A stretch of DNA of 64,000 nt from Clytia hemisphaerica (Eukaryota > Cnidaria > Hydrozoa > Leptothecata > Clytiidae), in assembly GCA_902728285.1 (NCBI GenBank), contig CACVBU010000385.1:779038-843037 (forward strand), read 5' to 3'. This document shows, one piece after another, positions 57,062 through 64,000 of the stretch. A program made the translations under genes and the position numbers. The notes beneath the pieces were generated by a model. It saw nothing but the letters and a program-made list of their open reading frames with translations. It had not been told where the DNA came from and ran no database searches. Positions within the stretch are counted from its first letter, which is position 1; each line of letters begins with the position of its first letter.

Positions 57062-57333
57062 TGCCAAATAAACGGGGGGGGGGGGGTTGGAAAATTTTCG
57101 AAATTTTAATAAACGGGGGGGGGAACCTAATTGCCGGGGGGGGGGGGGGTAGGGGTAGGAAATTGTACTTCAGAAAACCCCAAAATAAGGTAAATACAGG
57201 CTTTTTGGAGCAAAATAAGGAGACTTCTTTATGCCAACTGAAAATATTCTTAAAATTTAATAAACGGGGGGGGGGGGGGGTTGAAAAATTTCCGAAAAAT
57301 TAACAGGCGGGGTGGGGGCCGTTTATTTGGCTG
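57062..57333 (+). mobile_element. G-tract element with GCCAAATAAACGG ends
   Basis: GCCAAATAAACGGGGG at the left and CCGTTTATTTGGC at the right are inverted. Four runs of eight or more G lie inside, each near TAAACGG, so the G-rich strand could form quadruplexes. No coding content. Confidence 0.8.
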
Positions 57334-57605
57334 ATATCGTTAAACAAAAACATATCAACTGTAAACAAATAATATACATATTATATACATTAACATAATA
57401 AATATACTCATTAACCAATCTATTCAGCAATTAACAAATGATGTCATTAAAAATTAATGTCCATAGCCTATAGGGAATAGAAAATGGAAATATATACCCT
57501 AGATTTTACAAATAAAGCATAGCTGAGCCTTTGAAGGGACATAAAAGTAGTAAAATGTAAACATTGCGCAAACCACGTATCATTAAAGAGAACAATTATA
57601 ATCAC

Positions 57606-57683
57606 GTGTCCAAAACAAACTTGTAAAACATTTGAAACAATCAAAATCAGCCATATTTGTTTTGATTTTGTATCTCGCTGCAT
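57606..57683 (-). CDS. Candidate signal-peptide exon for the longer Thr-rich gene (tentative)
   Basis: A Met codon at 57,683 opens a 26-residue stretch with a hydrophobic core (WLILIVSNVLQVCFG), typical of a signal peptide, followed by a possible donor GTGATT. The phase (0) would fit the next exon at 55,623. The donor is weak and there is no paralogous exon to compare, so this is speculative. Confidence 0.3.
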
Positions 57684-58100
57684 ACAGTTTGTTTACAAAT
57701 TTCGTCAGTACTTTTATGTCCCTTTAAAACGCATTGAACGAGCGGAAAAGAAAAACTTTGGTGAATTTGGCAATAGCTTGCCAAATTAAGTTCCCACCGT
57801 AATTTATTTTTGTTCGAAATCCATCGTCAAAATAAATATCAACTAAATTAAATTCATTTCCAGCATTCCTTAAATTTAACCTTTTCATTCACCTCGACCA
57901 CATGCATTTGACCTTCAAACATGCGTTTTGCTTGTCTAAAATAAGGAAAACTCAAATAAAAAATTTTCGCCAAAATTTCTTCCTTTATGTAAGGTATCTT
58001 CTTTCAGAGCTTTTACAAAGCGGCGGTATAAAATGATTGAAGATTGAAGATAATTGAAAATGTAATGCAAAATCTATCTCGACATCTCCTTCTAACATGA

Positions 58101-59237
58101 TTAGAAGAAACAAACATCCATAGTATTACCCATAGAATAATCAATATATGAAGTTGTTTTAAAACACCAGCATTCAGGTGGCCGAGTAATACATCCAATG
58201 TATCCTTGTTGTACAACTCCCAAACACAAACTATAACATGTATCTTTTTTCCTATCATAGAACATAAAAGTCTGAAGTTTAGTGTTGAGGACTGCTGTCC
58301 AGTGCCTCTCACCCTTGACCCAATTTTGACAAGCTAGAAGGAAGAAAAAAAATGTTAATTCTAGCCATTGCAATTATAGAATTAAAAAAAAGTGTCCCAA
58401 AGAAAACAGGCAAATCCTTTTATGAAGTAAAATTCTTATGATTTAAAAAACATCACTTGATTTATGCATCGAATAAATTTCAACATTTTTGGCAAAAAAC
58501 CTAAATTAATAAAAATATCATGATTTTACAAACTAAAACTTACATCAGGGCTTAGCTTTCAACATAGAAGAAATAAGCGTAGAAATCTAACTTGTAAGAC
58601 TCTTGAGAATATTGAAATCTTATTACTTACTAGGCGATATTCCAGCTGTTGTGGTTGGAGTGGTGGTTGTTGTGGTTGAAGTGGTAGTCGTTGTGGTTGG
58701 AGTGGTCGTTGTGGTAGTTGGGGTGGTCGTTGTTGTGATTGGAGTGGTCGTTGTGGTAGTTGGGGTGGTCGTTGTTGTTGTTGTTGTGGTGGGAGTGGTG
58801 GTTGTTGTAGTTGGAGTGGTTGTTGTTGTGGTCGGAGTGGTTGTTGTTGTGGTCGGAGTGGTGGTCGGAGTGGTGGTTGTTGTGGTTGGTGTGGTGGTTG
58901 TTGTGAAGGGAGTGGTGGTTGTTGTGATGGGAGTGGTGGTTGTTGTGGTTGGTGTGGTGGTTGTTGTGGTCGGAGTGGTGGTTGTCGTGGTTGGAGTGGT
59001 TGTTGTTGTGCTCGGAATGGTCGTTGTTGTAGTTGGAGTGGTGGTTGTTGTCGTTGGAGTAGTCGTCTTTGTGATGGTTGGAGTGGTTGTACTTTTGGCT
59101 GCAAAGATTGTTGTTGGTGTAGTTGGGGTGGTCGAAAATGATGTCGTATGTGTATTCAATGTAGTTTTTAGGTCGGGTATCACAACTGGTTTTGATGAGT
59201 TTTCCAAGAAGTAGTAAATTCCTTGAACATAATTGCC
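58101..59237 (-). CDS. Thr/Pro-rich protein with Cys-rich (WSC-like) C-terminus, shorter paralog (partial)
   Basis: Two exons, 58,631-59,237 and 58,101-58,333, join in frame (840 nt, 279 residues plus stop). The N-terminal part begins GNYVQGIYYFLENSS after an AG acceptor, then about 170 residues of TTTTTPTTT repeats, likely heavily O-glycosylated. The last exon encodes CQNWVKG, CYSLCLG, YIGC and RPPECWCFKTTSYIDYS, a compact domain with six or more Cys in a WSC-like order. No catalytic motif is seen. A first exon with signal sequence or anchor is missing; 63,123-63,224 is a phase-compatible candidate. It is a tandem duplicate of 53,920-55,623, with similarity continuing at least 100 bases past the stop codon. 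Confidence 0.7.
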
Positions 59238-59584
59238 CTACATTTAACGAATGCGAGTTGGTTCTTTTTAATCAAAAATAAAACTAAGACTTTAGGGTGA
59301 GTCCAAAGAATTCTAAGATGCTTCACATAAAACAGGAAAAAATGATTATCCCTTTTGAAAAATCAATGTGTAAAGCCCTCAAGAGCCTCTCGAAAGCAGA
59401 CCTAAAACTAACCCATCGCACTTAATTTTTCAAAATTCATGCATTACCCATAAATATGTTTTGTTGCTTACTTTAATAAATATATATAGTAATTGTCTTT
59501 GCAGAGTCAACAGAGTTTTTAATCATATTCAACGTGACATAGTGTCCTTCGAAAGGTCACCGTTTTCTAAACTCCCCTACTCGA

Positions 59585-60134
59585 TACAATCAATAACTTT
59601 TTCTAATCGATGACGAATCGATGGACTGGATATTGATTGTTTTGATTATCAAAAGTATATATCGATTGGTATTTTTCATCAATTGCCTATCAATTTTTGA
59701 TCAAACAATCATCTTGGAACCAATCGATAATAAATTGATAGGCCAGGTAATCAGGCCTATCAATCCCTTTAAATCCTGATTATCTAATGTTTAATAGATT
59801 AAAATATCCGATTCATCAATTGGTTATCAATTCGCCGGCTGCTTCATCATAAGGCTATGGCATTGTTGAATCACGGCTTTTGCAAATTTCTTGTTTGATG
59901 ACATTAAATGTCTTTTTTCGAGAAGAGAAAATGTTGCAAGCTTTTCAATTGGTCATCAATAGACTATATCGGCTTTCCGAATTCTCCCCGAATGATTACC
60001 CATGATGCATTGCGCAAAAAAATTCACGGACGATATTGACTTTCCGTGAAATTTTTGCGCAATGCATCATGGGTAATCATTCGGGGAGAATTCGGAAAGC
60101 CGATATCGTCTATTGGAAAAAGTTATCGATTGTA
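59585..60134. mobile_element. Inverted-repeat element with TACAATCRATAACTTTTTC ends
   Basis: TACAATCAATAACTTTTTC at the left and the inverse of GAAAAAGTTATCGATTGTA-type sequence at the right. At 59,958-60,116 is an inner palindrome with about 75-bp arms (TAGACTATATCGGCTTTCCG ... CGGAAAGCCGATATCGTCTA) and a loop of about ten bases. The left half is rich in ATCGAT and ATCAATTG words. Confidence 0.8.
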
Positions 60135-60339
60135 CCATAAGTTAGTCATATATGTCGACATGCCACATCCAATTTTAACACCCTTCTTTATTAGAACTGG
60201 TGATAATACCAAGATCGGAATTACTGATGAAGAATATAACACATGCCCAACTATCTTCTTTTTAGGAGATTGGGTGGCAGAGCAGCAAGCATTTTGTCCT
60301 TGTTGAGACTCAACGGCACTGCATACTGCATACTAACTT

Positions 60340-60625
60340 AACAGAAGAAATGTTGGCGAGAATTTAATTTGGTAGATGGTAAAAAAAATTTTTTTCTGAA
60401 GGAATTTCATTTGGTGGATGTCTTGAAAAATTAAATTTGGCTGGAATTTAATTGTAGCAGATGAAGGATATCTTTGGCCAAAAAGAACCTTATTAAATAA
60501 GAAAAAACCTTGTTCTTTCAGGCCTGAAATAACCCACATTTGGGAGTAGATGAATACAATAATTTAAATTTGGCAGGAAATTTCAAATTTTCTTTCCGCT
60601 TAAACTTCTTCCCTTAAGGTATTTA
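60340..60625 (+). repeat. Dispersed repeat related to 18,310-18,640
   Basis: GGCGAGAATTTAATTTGGTA and further TTAATTTGGY phrases, ending CTTCCCTTAAGGTA. It shares phrases and its end with the element at 18,310. Non-coding. Confidence 0.5.
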
Positions 60626-61336
60626 TTTGATCAAAGGTCAGAGGGAAAAAAAATATTTTGTCTATCAGTAATTCAGTAACCTAGCCCCAAAATCCCACAG
60701 ACACTCAAATCCATCCATTGGATATAACTGTACAGTGCTGGCGACCAGGGTCGTATTGAGTGGGAGAGTCTCATAACATAGTGGGAGAGTGGTCTCATAA
60801 CAGAACATCCATGCAACATGCTTTGCTCTAAAGGAATGTGGCAAATGTTACAATAACTTGGCTACGCAACCAAAACAATCAAAACCGCACTGTTTTTTGC
60901 TTCAAAACGAAAGCAAGTGAGTTCTTTTTTTTTTTTTTTACTTTACAGTATCGAGAATCGCGTTAATTGATGTATAATATGTCCATATTTTCTTTCAATG
61001 TTTTGCTTGTGACGACATAAAAAACATGACATAATTTCAAACTGTCCAGCTGAAGATTTGTGATCACAAGGGTGATACTTATTCAAAACAACCAACAGAA
61101 GTTTTTTCACAAACTTTGTAACTAAAGTGCATCCGGATATAATTGGCAGTGGAAACAAGCTCCAAATTTTTACTAAAAATGGGGGTTATGTTATCTCTTT
61201 TGAACAGTGCAGTTAAAAGTTGGAGAGTGTTAAGTGTTGATGCATTGGTATTATTTGGTATTATTGCAATTGCAGAATATAAAAGAAACATAATTCAAGC
61301 TTCAAGGAGAAAACAGGTAATTTTTGTACATACCGT
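60626..61336. other. Spacer, nothing recognised
   Basis: Includes two copies of GTGGGAGAGT...TCTCATAAC near 60,760-60,800. No exon or repeat end is convincing. Confidence 0.4.
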
Positions 61337-61766
61337 AAATCCTTGAATAAGCGCCCGAGCGCTTATTTAATTTTTCAGGCTCTAAGGGCGGCGCTCATTC
61401 AAGCGAGGCGCTTATTCGAGCGGGCGCTTATTTCTTTATTTCAGAAATTCGTATATCAACAAATTTGGAATCTGCTTAAACTTAACTGTTTCAAAGGGTT
61501 GATTTTTCACAAAAGGATGAATAAAAGAAAAATTTGCTTTGTAAAAGTGAAAAATGAATCTGAAGAAAAAGAAACAGAAAAAAAAGAAAGCTAAAAGACC
61601 TTGATTTTTATTTTTGTTCCAAATTTTTCGACTGTTAATCATCCGAAGAGAAATTCTTATCCCGGAAATTAGCCTAGGCCACCAATTCGAATAAGCGCCC
61701 CTTCCTGGAGGGGGGTGCTTATTCAAAGGGGGGCGCTTATTCGAGCAGGGCGCTTATTTCAGGATT
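61337..61766. mobile_element. GAATAAGCGCC inverted-repeat element
   Basis: AAATCCTTGAATAAGCGCCC at the left and the inverse AAATCCTGAAATAAGCGCCC at the right. Several GCGCTTATTCGAGCG and GGCGCTTATT phrases lie just inside both ends, with about 240 AT-rich bases in the middle. This type of repeat is widespread in marine invertebrate genomes (recollection, not checked). Confidence 0.75.
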
Positions 61767-62154
61767 TCTATATTGTAGAGACAATTCCCCATGGTTGCCA
61801 AATGGTGACTATGGGTAATTCCTTTATTCTTTTGTTCTTTTCTTTTGTTCTATGTAACTAAAGACGCTTCACAAATCGAAGTACTTCCACTATGCACTAA
61901 CTGCTTAGAAGGGAGATGTCGACATTAGACCAACTTACGGTACTTTGCAGACTTCTATTGAATAATAAATTACACTTCTAGTACAAATGCGGATAAATTA
62001 TCTTACCTAGGTAACAGTTGTGTTGTAAAAGACAGATCAATTTATGACGTTATTATTTTAACAAAATTTCTGCTGGTGTAATTATTTATTCAAAAGACTG
62101 TCTCCCTCTCCCATACGACTAAAGCAAGGTATATATGTTGGCATTTTATACAAC

Positions 62155-63084
62155 CAGACGATCTCAATCAAACGGAACCGACGATCGAACCAGTCTAACC
62201 AAATCGAACGCAATCGACTGATTGAAATTCGATTGTCGAATGCAATCAAATCTCAATCGAATATTACCGCAATTTTCAGATTCAATTGATATTCGATTGC
62301 GTTCGATTGAGATTTGATTGCGTTCGATTGCGCGGTGCTGGTGGTTGCGTCATGGTTCTCGTTCTTATTGGCATTGCTTTGCTAACATTGAAGCGCTTCT
62401 TTTTTTTGCACGGGAAAACATGAAGTTTTGAACCGTGACCTAAGGATTTGGTCCGAAGCTAGTAAGGGTGGGATAAGAAAAGCAAGAGTTATCATAAGGG
62501 CGGAAGGACCAAAGGACAAATTGCCGAATAAGGTCACGTGACGAATCATATATATCCTTTCCATATGGTCGAGAAAGTATGACGAAAGTGGTGGATTGTA
62601 TGTTTCCAGGACATCAGAGGGCATCAAACACTCTTCTCTTCTTTGATTTACGATGGAAAATCGGCCTTCTTTAGAGCATAGAGCAATCAAACGCAGTCGA
62701 AAGATGATTAAACCGCAATCGAACGCAGTCGAACGACAATCGAATAGACCTTTTTTCAAAGAGGCCACCCTGTTGAATAATTATGTAGTCCAGCAGAAAA
62801 ACAATGATAAAACCATGCATAATTATTACAATATGCATGATACAGTAATTATGCATGGCTCTATCATTGTTTTTATGGCTGGACTACATAATTATTCAAC
62901 AGGACGTCCTCTTTGAAAAAAGGTCTATGCAGTCGAACAACAATCGAACCAATCGAATATTACTCAGAATTTTGACGTTCGATTGAGATTCGATTGCGTT
63001 CGACAATCGAATTTCAATTGGTCGATTGCGTTCGATTTGGTTCGACTGGTTCGATCGTCGATTTCGTTCGATTGAGATCGTCTG
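62155..63084. mobile_element. 930-bp inverted-repeat element with CAGACGATCTC ends and nested palindrome
   Basis: CAGACGATCTCAATC and GAGATCGTCTG are inverted ends, followed inward by long arms of AATCGAACGCAATCG-type repeats (62,155-62,335 and 62,930-63,084). Flanks TATACAAC and AATACAAG agree in 6 of 8 positions, a probable decayed 8-bp duplication. At 62,738-62,936 lies a palindrome (CCTGTTGAATAATTATGTAG and inverse) between copies of AGACCTTTTTTCAAAGAGG. The open frame at 62,382-62,768 has no recognised domain. Confidence 0.8.
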
Positions 63085-63122
63085 AATACAAGGAAGTGAA
63101 AATATGAAATAAAATGTTTTAC

Positions 63123-63224
63123 CTCTGGCATAAGAAAAAAGTACATAATCCAAATCATGAATATGAAGAAACAGAATCCAGGAAGAATACCCCATCTCAT
63201 AAAGTCTTTTTTACAACTTCTCAT
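63123..63224 (-). CDS. Candidate first exon with N-terminal membrane anchor (partial gene)
   Basis: The Met at 63,224 opens 34 codons ending at a GTAAAA donor in phase 0. The residues are a basic start (RSCKKDFMRW) and an 18-20 residue hydrophobic run (FCFFIFMIWIMYFFLM), a signal-anchor of type II proteins such as Golgi enzymes or membrane mucins. The next exon is not obvious. The Thr-rich exon at 59,237 is phase-compatible, but the distance (about 4 kb, full of repeats) makes the link uncertain. Confidence 0.4.
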
Positions 63225-64000
63225 TACTTTCGACCTTTGACTTTGTAGTATTTATCTCGCCATTTGGCTTTCCCAAATTTATTGACCATTTGTATCGATG
63301 TATGCAGAAGCTTGAACTTCTTTTATTTGAAGGAAAGTATTTCATTTCATTTGTTCGCACAACTAGAGATGAGCGACTTATCTTTTCCAATTAACCACCA
63401 GACTGTCAGCGTTCTGCTTTGATGTTTCTTCAGCTGACCAGCTGCCAGCATCCAGGTTTCTTCCTTTTCAGCTTCTGTTTTTCACTATTTTCACCGTTTC
63501 AATAACTGCTTCTTTCACCTCTATTGAGATCTTACTCAAAGTTATTACCAAGGTTACATTTTGGATCTCGGGCACAAAAACATATCTTGCTCTACAAACA
63601 AGTCTATTTTTCTGATAATTTTCCCGCGCGGTCTGCACTGATGGATGCAAGATGGCGGGAGAAAAATTCAATTCAATTTTTCAATTTCAATTTGTTTATC
63701 TTTATGATAGTACGAACGTTAAATATAAATACAAGTCTGGGAATAAAAATATCCTATATGAGGATTTCTAAGTCATTCACAGTTAAGTCTTAAAAACCTA
63801 GTACAAGACTAGTACAAAAAAACAACAACAAAATAAAATTAAAAACTATGGGTAAAGTCAGCAAAATACCAAGTATTTACAGTAGTGTGTAATAAAAGAG
63901 AAAACACTTTAACGAAAGAAAATTTTTTGAATATTAAACTTTAATTAAAGGATTACCAAAATTGAAAACATGATGCATGAAAACTATAAGCGATAAATGT
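63225..64000. other. Right edge of the window, nothing recognised
   Basis: AT-rich sequence. The open frames at 63,468-63,671 and 63,524-63,793 overlap on opposite strands and lack recognisable domains. A promoter for the exon at 63,224 could lie here, but no clear TATA box was seen. Confidence 0.4.

Noticed and set aside
58603-59214. Long Val/Gly-rich frame on the plus strand and Pro/Gln-rich frame on the minus strand
   Set aside because: Shadows of the Thr-rich exon of the shorter paralog.
62382-62768. 128-codon minus-strand open frame with hydrophobic stretch
   Set aside because: Part of the frame runs through the AATCGAACG repeats of an inverted-repeat element, and no domain is recognisable.

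Overview
This is a window of an AT-rich, intron-rich metazoan nuclear genome. Genes are split by short GT-AG introns and the spacers are packed with short inverted-repeat transposable elements. Nothing looks bacterial. The gene content (astacin proteases with Thr-rich linkers and C-terminal ShK domains, an alpha-type nicotinic receptor, a MARCH1/8-like ligase, Thr/Pro-rich proteins ending in a WSC-like Cys-rich domain) and the MITE load suggest a marine invertebrate. A cnidarian is my first guess; mollusc, hemichordate or tunicate are not excluded by anything I can see.

Layout. 1-780 is a 124-bp satellite. 2,930-7,729 (minus) and 12,359-16,818 (plus) are two head-to-head astacin/ShK paralogs with the same seven-exon structure, and about 340 bp of shared promoter and 5'UTR with a conserved TATA box and stem-loop. 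16.9-20.3 kb is repeat debris. 20,330-21,920 (minus) is a two-exon MARCH-type membrane E3 ligase. 22-27 kb holds MITEs, some nested. 27,194-32,061 is one 4.9-kb composite of palindromic elements nested five deep, bounded by an 8-bp target duplication. 32-40.8 kb has more MITEs and no recognisable gene. 40,872-48,948 (minus) is a complete nicotinic acetylcholine receptor alpha-type subunit gene with two copies of its 45-bp exon 3. 49-53.8 kb is a gene desert. 53,920-59,237 (minus) holds two tandem paralogs of a Thr/Pro-rich protein with a Cys-rich C-terminus, one carrying a frame break. 59.3-63.1 kb is repeats. 63,123-63,224 (minus) is a candidate first exon with a membrane anchor.

The genes do not form an evident pathway. 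The astacins and Thr-rich proteins look secreted or extracellular, the MARCH ligase would regulate membrane proteins by ubiquitination, and the receptor is a cation channel subunit. The strongest signals are the five-deep nest of inverted repeats, in which insertions sit at or near palindrome centres, the duplicated loop D exon of the receptor, and the head-to-head protease pair.

Exon boundaries were derived by eye from splice signals, reading-frame continuity and, for the duplicated genes, comparison of the two copies. No database search was possible.
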